Below are positions 7,427 to 14,659 of a DNA stretch of 35,805 nucleotides, piece after piece. Below the pieces are notes generated by a model. The model had not been told where the DNA came from, made no database searches, and was given only the letters and a program-made list of their open reading frames with translations. A program made the position numbers and the translations under genes. The stretch covers positions 1 to 35,805 of the forward strand of contig JAJDEJ010000084.1 of the NCBI GenBank assembly GCA_029259815.1, written 5' to 3'. Each line of letters begins with the position of its first letter. Position 1 is the first letter of the stretch. Origin of the DNA: Planctomycetaceae bacterium. Its GTDB lineage: Bacteria > Planctomycetota > Planctomycetia > Planctomycetales > Planctomycetaceae.

Positions 7427-7954
7427 ATGACCGATGGAGATCGCGCTCGCATTGTCGGTGAGTGGGTGGAGGAGCATTCGTCGCTCGTCTACCGGTTCGC
7501 GTACCGCCTGTGCGGATCGGCTGCCGACGCGGAAGACCTTGTCCAGCAAGCCTTTCTGACAGCCCAACGCAAGCTCGACCAGTTAAGGGACCACGACAAG
7601 GCCCGAGGCTGGCTGCTCACCATCGTCCGCAACACATACCTCAAGAATCTGCGGCGAACCCAGAAGTTCGTCGCTTTCGAGTCGTGTGATCGGTTCGTCG
7701 ATCCATCTCACGACCATTGGGAACGACCCATCGACGGCGAAGAGTTACAGGCAGCACTCAACGAGATGCCGGAGGAGTTTCGGACCCCCGTCATTTTGTT
7801 CTACTTCGAGGAGCTGAGTTACAAGGACATCGCAACACATTTGGACGTTCCCGTCGGCACGGTGATGAGCCGCCTGTCGCGCGGCAAGGCCTACCTCCGA
7901 CACCGACTGGTCGCACGATTGGGAGAAGATGTACCCGTCACGGCGGATCACTAA
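7427..7954 (+). CDS. ECF RNA polymerase sigma factor (sigma-70 family)
   Basis: Directs RNA polymerase to a small set of promoters, usually in response to an envelope or stress signal. The 175-residue protein shows region 2 (about 14-80: HSSLVYRFAYRLCGSAADAE, DLVQQAFLTAQRKL, GWLLTIVRNTYLKNLRR) and region 4 (about 105-160: LNEMPEEFRTPVILFYFEEL, SYKDIATHLDVPVGTVMSRL, SRGKAYLR). The ATG at 7427 is preceded by gagggtgtt and fits the family start; a longer frame from 7349 adds 26 unlike residues. The likely anti-sigma gene lies downstream, separated by the palindrome at 8012-8180. Region 7188-7426 should hold divergent promoters. Confidence 0.95.
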   Translation: MTDGDRARIVGEWVEEHSSLVYRFAYRLCGSAADAEDLVQQAFLTAQRKLDQLRDHDKARGWLLTIVRNTYLKNLRRTQKFVAFESCDRFVDPSHDHWERPIDGEELQAALNEMPEEFRTPVILFYFEELSYKDIATHLDVPVGTVMSRLSRGKAYLRHRLVARLGEDVPVTADH

Positions 7955-8011
7955 ATAAATCAGACATCACGCGGGAGATATGAGATTGATGACAATCGAG
8001 ACTGAGTCACA

Positions 8012-8180
8012 CCCCTCTCCCCTTGGGGGAGAGGGACAGATTCTGAAGCGCAAGCGAAGAATCAGGGTGAGGGGACGGCGTGCAAGTCGATTCACAATCG
8101 TCGCCTCCCCCTCCCCCTCACCCTCACCCTGGTTTCGGCGCTACGCTTGAAACCGGTCCCTCTCCCCCAAGGGGAGAGGG
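8012..8180. repeat. Palindromic MITE-like element, copy 2
   Basis: Same architecture as 2845-3013: a left arm cccctctccccttgggggag, an inner gcgcaagcgaagaatcagggtgagggg block, a right inner block ccctcaccctggtttcggcg, and a right arm ccaaggggagaggg. The arms pair with each other, and each is palindromic. It separates the ECF sigma gene from the putative anti-sigma gene (7955-8265 has no gene). Confidence 0.87.
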
Positions 8181-8265
8181 ATGTGATCGACGCACGGCAA
8201 TCATCAATTCAACATCACCAGCAGACGACAACCCACTCAACGGACGGACCCGTTCAGGACTACGA

Positions 8266-9057
8266 ATGGAAAACTCGACACACAACCCGACGCTCCGTGA
8301 GCAACTCGACGCCGTACGTCCCAACTCGGACGACCTGCGGGAGCCCGAAGTGCAGGAAGCCGCGCGAGCCATCGTGACGTCAGACGAATGGAAGCAAGTC
8401 TTCGGACGACAACAAGCGATCGACCGCAACCTCGTGACCGCCATGCAGAACGTCGACGTCCCCGTCGATCTCCGATCACGCTTGCAACAGGCACTGGCGA
8501 GCGACCGACAGTCCCCGACCGAGACTGCGACGCTCACACCCGAGGCACAGCTCACTCGCCGGTCATGGCACCGTCAACTGCTGACCGCCACCGCGATCGT
8601 CCTTGCCGCCGGTCTGGGCTGGCTCGCCTGGCCCCACGGACCAACGACCCTCACACTCGAAGACGTCCGTGAGTCACTTCCCTTCGACAAAGGCACGATC
8701 GACACGAACACTCTCGCACTCTTCGACGGGTCTTTCGACGCGCCACTCCCGTCACACATGTGGAACAACTGGCAACTCCAAGACGCCCAAGGCCTCGACC
8801 TCGACGGCGACGGCACTCACGACGCAGCCATCTACGAGTTCGCCTACAAAAGCACGCACGGCTATCTCGTCGTCCTGCCCACCTCCCGCCTCAGCGATCC
8901 CCCGGATCGCACCTTCTTCAGCACCGCCAGCATCTCCTACATGCCAGTCAGCAACGTCACCTGGACCGCCCCCGCCGACGAACTCGTCTATATCTGCTTC
9001 GTTGATCGGGGCCAACTCGGCACGCTCTCACGAGTGCTGACACCGCCTGCTGCATAA
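8266..9057 (+). CDS. Single-pass membrane protein, probable anti-sigma factor
   Basis: The 263-residue protein has a soluble N-terminus (1-100) rich in charged helices, one hydrophobic segment at about 105-122 (LLTATAIVLAAGLGWLAW), and a C-terminal extracytoplasmic part. That layout, directly after an ECF sigma gene, fits an anti-sigma factor that holds the sigma factor at the membrane. No zinc HxxxCxxC motif is visible in the N-terminus, so it is not a ZAS-type anti-sigma. The C-terminus has LDLDGDGTHDAAIYEF, which reads like an EF-hand/dockerin-like calcium loop. The ATG at 8266 follows cagga; the longer frame from 8080 runs through the palindromic element and is rejected. The call rests on position and topology. 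Confidence 0.6.
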   Translation: MENSTHNPTLREQLDAVRPNSDDLREPEVQEAARAIVTSDEWKQVFGRQQAIDRNLVTAMQNVDVPVDLRSRLQQALASDRQSPTETATLTPEAQLTRRSWHRQLLTATAIVLAAGLGWLAWPHGPTTLTLEDVRESLPFDKGTIDTNTLALFDGSFDAPLPSHMWNNWQLQDAQGLDLDGDGTHDAAIYEFAYKSTHGYLVVLPTSRLSDPPDRTFFSTASISYMPVSNVTWTAPADELVYICFVDRGQLGTLSRVLTPPAA

Positions 9058-9129
9058 CAACGTGGGTTCACAATTTTCTGCCACATCCCTCGGTGGTCTT
9101 TCAGGTGAGCGTGCGTCAGAATCGTCGGA

Positions 9130-9190
9130 CCCACGGGGCGTAGCCCGTGGGCTTGCTCATCAACTATTCATCTAATCAACTATTCATCTA
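9130..9190. repeat. GC palindrome plus a 16-bp tandem duplication before the oxidoreductase
   Basis: 9130-9151 carries the cccacggg/cccgtggg palindrome also seen at 1170-1191. Directly after it, atcaactattcatcta occurs twice in tandem (9159-9174 and 9175-9190), ending 3 bases before the ATG at 9194. No Shine-Dalgarno site is visible, so translation start of the next gene may not use one. Confidence 0.8.
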
Positions 9191-9193
9191 TCC

Positions 9194-10288
9194 ATGCTTC
9201 GTTACGCCATCATCGGTGCCGGCGCCGTCTCCGATTACCACCATGTGCCCGGTATCAACCTCGATCCTCGGGCCGAAGTTGTTGCGGTTTGTGATCCGGA
9301 TGAGGGGTTGCTGGAGAAACGCAAAACCGAGTGGGGGATCAACAAGGTCACGACTCGGTATCAGGAGATTGCGGACGATCCGGATGTCGATGCGGTCGTG
9401 ATTGCGACGCCCAACTTCACGCATAAGGAGATTGCGTTGGCATGTGTCGCCGGCGGCAAGCATGTGATGTGTGAGAAGCCGTTGGGGTTGAATCATGCGG
9501 ACGCGGACGAGATGGCGCGGGCAGCGGACGAGCAGGGGGTCAAGCACATGACGGCCTTCACGTATCGCTTCGCCCCGTCGATGCGGTACCTGCGGCACCT
9601 CGTGCATTCTGGAGCGCTCGGCACGCCTCGTCACTTCCGCTCGCAGCGGTTCCTCGACATGCCCGAGACCAGTTGGGGCTGGCGACAGTACACCGACAAA
9701 GCCGGGGCTGGCGACCTGTTCGACATGACGATCCACCGCATCGACTTCGCGATGGACCTGATGGGACCACTCACCTCCGTCTGCGGAGCGGTCGCCCAGT
9801 TCGCTCCCCGCGAGACAACTCCCGACGGCGGCTCGTGTCCCCCGTCCGAGGTCGACGACTGGTCAGCCCTCATCGGCCGCTTCGCAGGCGGAGCGGTCGG
9901 CGTGTGGGAAGGCAGCGTCATCATGAAGGGCCACTACAACGACGGCTTCGGCTTCGAGTGGGCCGAAGTCAACGGCTCTGAGGGCTCCGCCGTCTACCGC
10001 CTGACCGAACCCAACACAATCCTCATCGGCAAACCGGGCCAAAGCATGGAAACAGTCCCCGTCCCGGCCGAACACCTCGTGATCGCCGGCTCCCCCCGCG
10101 ACCCACACGAAGGCGTCCCCAGCACAGTCTTCCGCTACGACCTCGTCTACGAACTCACCTCCGCCATCCTCGAAGACCGCCCCGCCACCCCCGGCTTCGA
10201 CCACGGAGCCAACGCCCAACGCATCGCCGACGCCGTCCTGGAGTCAAACCAAACCGGGCAGTGGGTCGATATCCCTAGCAATCGTTGA
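9194..10288 (+). CDS. Gfo/Idh/MocA-family NAD(P)-dependent oxidoreductase
   Basis: Cytoplasmic sugar- or inositol-type dehydrogenase; the substrate is unknown. The 364-residue protein opens MLRYAIIGAGAVSDYHHVPG with the Rossmann GAGAVS at 8-13, has ATPNFTHKEIA near 71-81, and the family hallmark EKP at 94-96. GDLFDMTIHRIDFAMDLMG supplies the catalytic-domain His and Asp. Such genes are greatly expanded in planctomycetes. It stands alone. The codon use shifts from mixed in the first half to strongly C-ending in the second half, visible by eye, which could reflect patchy gene conversion or nothing. Confidence 0.92.
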   Translation: MLRYAIIGAGAVSDYHHVPGINLDPRAEVVAVCDPDEGLLEKRKTEWGINKVTTRYQEIADDPDVDAVVIATPNFTHKEIALACVAGGKHVMCEKPLGLNHADADEMARAADEQGVKHMTAFTYRFAPSMRYLRHLVHSGALGTPRHFRSQRFLDMPETSWGWRQYTDKAGAGDLFDMTIHRIDFAMDLMGPLTSVCGAVAQFAPRETTPDGGSCPPSEVDDWSALIGRFAGGAVGVWEGSVIMKGHYNDGFGFEWAEVNGSEGSAVYRLTEPNTILIGKPGQSMETVPVPAEHLVIAGSPRDPHEGVPSTVFRYDLVYELTSAILEDRPATPGFDHGANAQRIADAVLESNQTGQWVDIPSNR

Positions 10289-10354
10289 TGCACACTTCGC
10301 CAACTAGCCGCGCCCGTCAGGAAGCGGAACCACAGCAGACGTCGACAGTCGAGT

Positions 10355-10440
10355 AGCATGGCGTCACAGCCCAAGCCGGGTCGCCATGCTCGCACGCTGC
10401 AACAAAACATGCTCACCCGCCATTCGGCGTGAGAGCATGC
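10355..10440. repeat. Two adjacent palindromes with 'agcatggcg' arms
   Basis: agcatggcg (10355-10363) pairs with cgccatgct (10382-10390), and catgctcac (from about 10406) pairs with gtgagagcatg (about 10426-10436, with two extra bases). The same atgct/agcat vocabulary appears at 11999-12100. It lies after the oxidoreductase and before the convergent stop at 10454, so it may end both transcripts. Confidence 0.7.
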
Positions 10441-10453
10441 CACCCGTCATGTA

Positions 10454-11662
10454 TTACCGAGACTGTGGTTGATCTACACGTGAATGCGGTCGTTTTGAAT
10501 TACCTTCCGTAGATGCATGTTGAGACAACTCTGCAGAGGGGAGCGAGGACGTTATCATGCTTGCACGTGAGATTAATCGGATCGCAGTGTATCCAAGAAT
10601 GCTCAACACTCCACTTGTCAATAACATCACCCACACACCAGTACTCGATTCATAAGCAGACCACCAACATAGAATCACGGGCGAAACGATGAGTGACATC
10701 CACATTATAGTCTTGCTGACTAGGTTCGGATGCAGGCCGATCCACGCCACACCTGTTGTCCATCGACATTTAGAGAGTTCGATCGAATGAGCGATAAGGA
10801 ACAGCTGGAGGGAGGCCGTAAACAGCGGAAGAACGATTGCAAGTGTGCTCGAAGCAATACTCATGCCCAGTAGCTGAAATGACCCAGAGTTCTGATCGAC
10901 CAGTTCTCGAAGGTATCGTTCTGCACTACTCAACGTGTGATTCTCGATTTCCGGCCAGACTGCACGGCAGGCCGGTAGCCAGTCATCCCCCTTCATCAGG
11001 TCACTGCTGTAACCATGTTGATATGACCAGCCAGAGAATGAGCTGACTTTGCCCATCGGCGATGACGCCTTGCCAAGTGGAATGAATTGGGCGGAGGTCC
11101 CACCATAAACTTCAACCGCAAATTCAGTCTCTTGAAATGAGTGAACGTCTCCAGGCTGTTCACCTAACCATTGATCGTCACGCAAGAGTCTCCAAGTTTT
11201 TCTCGAAGGAATCGAGATGCCGTCGTACGGATGCTCGTTACTGAGAAGACGCTCAATGTCAGAATCGTTGATAACAACGAATGTAGTTGACCAGTGCGAC
11301 TGTTCACGGAACCACTTGTAGAAGTCGCTCACCACACCTCCGAATGGAGGTTTCGGGAACTCGTACGGAATTGCATCCGAAGCCTTCATGGAGGATTCAT
11401 CGATCTCAAACCCGCGCAAGCGGAGTGCTGAGCTAATCCGTGCGACGTCATCCGCAGCTGTCACGTCGAATTGTTTCCGAAACGCCGAATCATATTCATC
11501 AACGGCTGATTTCAGATTCCTAATCTTATCGATTTCGACCAGTGCATCTTCATATGGCTGTGCGGACTCATTTGGGGAGATCAAGCACAGGAGCCCGGCT
11601 CCCAAGACTCCAATGAGAAACCGATGTCCGAGTCGACACGTTTTGACGAGATCATCTTCCAT
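10454..11662 (-). CDS. Membrane protein of unknown function, 402 aa
   Basis: I do not recognise the family. An N-terminal hydrophobic segment (about 13-30) may be a signal or first helix. A soluble extracytoplasmic part (about 35-265) follows, then three or four hydrophobic segments near 270-290, 312-335 and 340-362, and a polar Ser/His/Arg-rich tail. The soluble part contains charged helices and WFREQSHWSTTFVVINDSD, with no catalytic pattern I can name. The gene is visibly more AT-rich than gpsA or the oxidoreductase and sits at the left edge of the repeat-rich accessory zone, so recent acquisition is plausible. The start at 11662 is the first Met of the frame; Met-Glu-Asp-Asp leads to the hydrophobic segment. 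Confidence 0.7.
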   Translation of the reverse strand: MEDDLVKTCRLGHRFLIGVLGAGLLCLISPNESAQPYEDALVEIDKIRNLKSAVDEYDSAFRKQFDVTAADDVARISSALRLRGFEIDESSMKASDAIPYEFPKPPFGGVVSDFYKWFREQSHWSTTFVVINDSDIERLLSNEHPYDGISIPSRKTWRLLRDDQWLGEQPGDVHSFQETEFAVEVYGGTSAQFIPLGKASSPMGKVSSFSGWSYQHGYSSDLMKGDDWLPACRAVWPEIENHTLSSAERYLRELVDQNSGSFQLLGMSIASSTLAIVLPLFTASLQLFLIAHSIELSKCRWTTGVAWIGLHPNLVSKTIMWMSLIVSPVILCWWSAYESSTGVWVMLLTSGVLSILGYTAIRLISRASMITSSLPSAELSQHASTEGNSKRPHSRVDQPQSR

Positions 11663-11998
11663 TTGCCTAACGATTCATCCACTGATTAACACATCGCGGT
11701 AAACATCTTCAAAGCGATGGTCGTGATTGGAAAGACAACATTTCACTGGGAGTCAGAAAACGCTACTGGCTTTGAGGTCTCTTGCAACACAATTGACGTG
11801 AGTTACGGTGCATAGACGGGAAGTTCGACGCAGGACTTGCAGGCTCCTCATTCGATCCATTTTCCCAGCGATAGGTGAGGTCTAAAGATGTGAACGAGGT
11901 TTTGCCTTCGTTGGATCAAGGAATCCTGACGATTTCAGTCTGTGTTTTCAAGAAGACAATATTCATCAAGGTGCCGGTGTTTGTCCAAGTGATGTGCC
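11663..11998. other. Intergenic stretch with no supportable gene
   Basis: About 336 bases upstream of the membrane-protein gene. I see no open frame of note, no hairpin and no RNA gene. It is AT-richer than the following repeats and presumably carries the promoter for the gene at 11662. Confidence 0.5.
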
Positions 11999-12100
<102 letters not shown>

Positions 12101-12137
12101 AGCGATTATGGGAGACGTTGATGGATGCCTGTTGCCT

Positions 12138-12363
12138 GTGCTTGTCCAAGTGATGTGCCACTGCTTCGGTCGGGCAGGTGAGGACATTGAATGGTCAGGC
12201 GGCACTGTTTGCCCGACCGAAGCAGTGCCGAGCGCGCATGCACCGCGAACTGTCGGCCAGCCAAGCAGTGGCACGACTCGCGATCCATCAGGGGCACCTG
12301 CTCGACCCTGAAAGGGTCACCTCACACAGCCCAGAGTCCTGAGCGAAGCGAGCGCACTCTGGG
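12138..12363 (+). repeat. 226-bp direct repeat, left copy (R1), flanking the R-M module
   Basis: Aligns without gaps to 14279-14504 with 11 mismatches by my hand count. It begins gtgcttgtccaagtgatgtg and ends gcgcactctggg. Inside are strong palindromes: cactgcttcggtcgggca is perfectly complementary to tgcccgaccgaagcagtg about 30 bases later, and aagcagtggcac pairs again with gtgccactgctt. An open frame through it fuses to the methyltransferase, but the same open frame exists in R2, so it is not coding. Confidence 0.9.
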
Positions 12364-12369
12364 AGAACT

Positions 12370-12407
12370 GACCGACGGTCTCCCAGACTTCGTGGAGACC
12401 TGCGGTC
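12370..12407. repeat. Hairpin just upstream of the methyltransferase
   Basis: gaccgacggtctcc (12370-12383) pairs with ggagacctgcggtc (12394-12407), two mismatches, 10-base loop. It lies in the leader about 90 bases before the methyltransferase ATG and is absent after R2. It could be a leader structure or another palindrome of the family. Confidence 0.65.
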
Positions 12408-12496
12408 TCGCCAGTCCTGCAAGCGAGTTTCAACGGTATCGACCCCATGAAAAACCGGCTACGATGTGGGCTCGCAGACTGCAAGGACTCACTCCA

Positions 12497-13495
12497 ATGA
12501 AGAACAATCCACTTCCTCGGCTAGACAACGATCCAGAGATTCGTGAGCGTTTGCTCACATTCTGCCGTTTGAAGCCGGGAGATATCTGGAATGATCCTGA
12601 AGGCAGACATCGAATTGGATGTAGCGACGCGACAAACTCTCACCAGATGAGGGAACTCGTTTCCAATGAATCCCCAACGCTCGCAATTCATGATCCGCCG
12701 TACAACCTCGTGGCCTTTGAACTTCGCTCGATTGCGGAATTCACTGACTGGTGCCGGAAGTGGATTCGTCAAACGACTGAGGTAATGGCAACCGATGCTT
12801 CTCTCTACATCTGGCTTGGGGCTGACCAAAACGACGGTTTTCAACCGTTACCCGACTTCATGGTGATGATGCGCGACGAACCCTACAAGGCTCGCAGTTT
12901 CATCACGATGCGGAATCAACGCGGATACGGCACCCAGAAGAATTGGATGGCCGTGCGACAAGAGTTGCTCTACTACACCAGAGGCACGCCCGTGTTTAAT
13001 GTGGACGCCGAATACACGGACATCCCCAAAATTCTTCGAGGCTACTACAAGAAAGTTAACGGAAAAAAAACCGAGAACCTCGAACGAAGCAAGTCAGAAA
13101 ACATTCGGGCTGGCAACGTCTGGGTCGATATTCAGCAGGTATTTTATCGCATGGATGAAAATGTTTCTGGGTGCTACGCTCAGAAGCCTCTGAAGTGTAT
13201 TGAACGAATCATTGCCGCAAGTTCTGACCCCGGTGATGTCGTGATCGATTTTTTTGCCCACTCTGGTGCCACGCTGATTGCTGCCGAGAAACTTGGTCGT
13301 CGGTGCATCACGACTGACATCGATCCGATTTACGCTGAGATCTGTATTCGCCGTCTGGAGCGTTACCGAAAGAGTGGGCGAGAGGGATGGCAAAACGGGC
13401 ACCCCTTTGAGGTTGAAATCCCGTCATTCAGTGATTCATCAAGGGATACCGCAACCGAAGGAGCGCCGGCACTCCCTCAGAAACTCCTGTTCTAA
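12497..13495 (+). CDS. Beta-class DNA methyltransferase of a type II R-M module
   Basis: Transfers methyl from S-adenosylmethionine to an exocyclic amino group in DNA, protecting the host from the partner nuclease. The 332-residue protein has the ParB-associated-type opening (EGRHRIGCSDATN, 36-47), catalytic motif IV DPPYN (66-70), then AQKP (228-231, motif X) and motif I DFFAHSGATL (251-260). Order IV-X-I marks the beta class; DPPY suggests N6-adenine, though N4-cytosine is not excluded. Motif I is unusual: FFAHSGAT replaces the common PFxGSGTT. The ATG at 12497 follows aagga 10 bases upstream and leads into the first conserved block. The nuclease gene begins 22 bases after the stop. Codon use is AT-richer than the neighbourhood. 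Confidence 0.88.
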   Translation: MKNNPLPRLDNDPEIRERLLTFCRLKPGDIWNDPEGRHRIGCSDATNSHQMRELVSNESPTLAIHDPPYNLVAFELRSIAEFTDWCRKWIRQTTEVMATDASLYIWLGADQNDGFQPLPDFMVMMRDEPYKARSFITMRNQRGYGTQKNWMAVRQELLYYTRGTPVFNVDAEYTDIPKILRGYYKKVNGKKTENLERSKSENIRAGNVWVDIQQVFYRMDENVSGCYAQKPLKCIERIIAASSDPGDVVIDFFAHSGATLIAAEKLGRRCITTDIDPIYAEICIRRLERYRKSGREGWQNGHPFEVEIPSFSDSSRDTATEGAPALPQKLLF

Positions 13496-13517
13496 TTCGC
13501 TGCAACGGTGACATTCC

Positions 13518-14258
13518 GTGGAACACCTTCAAGAACAACTTGATCAACTCTTGCGACAAGTTCCGAATGCGGATGCAATCCAAGCGAGGCTGGAGAATCT
13601 CGTCTCCGTTTACCCGTTCAATGAGTACGAGTACATCATTTCCCATCTGCTCGCAGCGAACGTCCTGACTCTTGACGCGTACTATGAATTGCGTGACGAA
13701 TACTTGGCACGCAACATGTTTCTGTACATCTTCGAGATCAGCGCACCTCGCACCTTCGGAGAATCTTGGGCTCAAGCTCACTTGAAAGAGCTTGTGCCTG
13801 ACCTTCAGAAGCCATCAAAGAAACGCGATCCCGAATATTCTGGACAATACGATTTCCTTTTGGGCGAAATTAAGATCGAAGTCAAGGCTTCTCGTGCTGT
13901 TGATGCAGACGTGAACGCGCCGCTGTACGTCAAGGCGCTCGCATCTGATTCAAAGAAACCGTTTTGGATGAACTTCCAGCAAATCAAGCCGGGTTGTTGT
14001 GATGTTTTCGTTTGGGTGGCTGTCTGGCGCGACACGATCAAGTACTGGGTTCAGTCATCTCACGAAGTCGAGAACAATTCACGCTACTCCAAAGGTCAGC
14101 ATCGTGGGAATGTCGGAGAAGGACAACTGCACTTGCCACACGACACTATTCGCAACTTCGACATGTTCCAGGTTAAATCGGATGCTTTGCGTCAGGCAAT
14201 TGTCGATGCGCATTCCCGCGAAGTGTCACAACGATCAGCAGGCGATTCCTCAGCATGA
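13518..14258 (+). CDS. PD-(D/E)XK restriction endonuclease of the R-M module
   Basis: Predicted to cut unmethylated DNA at the site recognised by the adjacent methyltransferase. The 246-residue protein carries YDFLLGEIKIEVKASRA at 111-127, that is Asp112, then Glu121-Val-Lys123, a classic PD-(D/E)XK core. The preceding ISAPRTFGESWAQAHLKELV and following KKPFWMNFQQIKPGCCDVFV and WVQSSHEV blocks look like conserved family segments, but I cannot name the recognition sequence. The start is GTG (13518), the only reasonable one in frame, 22 bases after the methyltransferase stop. The gene ends 20 bases before R2. No separate controller (C) protein is visible, so expression timing must be set another way. 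Confidence 0.82.
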   Translation: MEHLQEQLDQLLRQVPNADAIQARLENLVSVYPFNEYEYIISHLLAANVLTLDAYYELRDEYLARNMFLYIFEISAPRTFGESWAQAHLKELVPDLQKPSKKRDPEYSGQYDFLLGEIKIEVKASRAVDADVNAPLYVKALASDSKKPFWMNFQQIKPGCCDVFVWVAVWRDTIKYWVQSSHEVENNSRYSKGQHRGNVGEGQLHLPHDTIRNFDMFQVKSDALRQAIVDAHSREVSQRSAGDSSA

Positions 14259-14278
14259 TCCAAAGCGGCCTAGTGCTC

Positions 14279-14504
14279 GTGCTTGTCCAAGTGATGTGCC
14301 ACTGCTTCGGTCGGGCAGGTGAGGACGTTGAGTGGTCAGGCGGCACTGCTTGCCCGGCCGAAGCAGTGCCGAGCGCGCATGCACCGCGAACTGTCGGCCA
14401 GACAAACAGTGGCACGACTCGCGATCAATCAGCGGCACCTGCTCGACCCTGAAAGGGTCACATCACACAGCCCAGAGTCGTAAGCGAAGCGAGCGCACTC
14501 TGGG
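14279..14504 (+). repeat. 226-bp direct repeat, right copy (R2)
   Basis: Gapless partner of R1 (12138-12363). Its distal 60 bases and the following tail (14445-14547) match 17566-17668 without gaps. The stretch 14505-14659 continues as a mosaic of short palindromes: ccccaacgggg, accccttcagggt, and acccagggtgcgctcac...gtgagcgaccctgggct. No gene is present in 14259-14749. Confidence 0.9.
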
Positions 14505-14659
14505 GAAACAGACCACGCAGGGCCACAACCCCAACGGGGTTGCACACGACGAGCCGGAGACGAATCGTTTTCGTATGGAACCCCTTCAGGGTTCGTCAGC
14601 CCGAGAGACCGATACCCAGGGTGCGCTCACGCTGTGAGCGACCCTGGGCTGTGGGATCT

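Noticed and set aside
9159..9190. CRISPR or iteron array from the tandem 16-mer
   Set aside because: Only two abutting copies with no spacers; it is a simple duplication.
12191..12496. N-terminal extension of the methyltransferase reading frame through R1
   Set aside because: The same frame is open in R2, where it leads to no gene, so openness comes from the repeat sequence. The ATG at 12497 has a ribosome site and leads into the first conserved block.
14332..14637. 101-codon open frame over R2 and its tail
   Set aside because: It consists of repeat sequence, has no ribosome site and no protein-like pattern.
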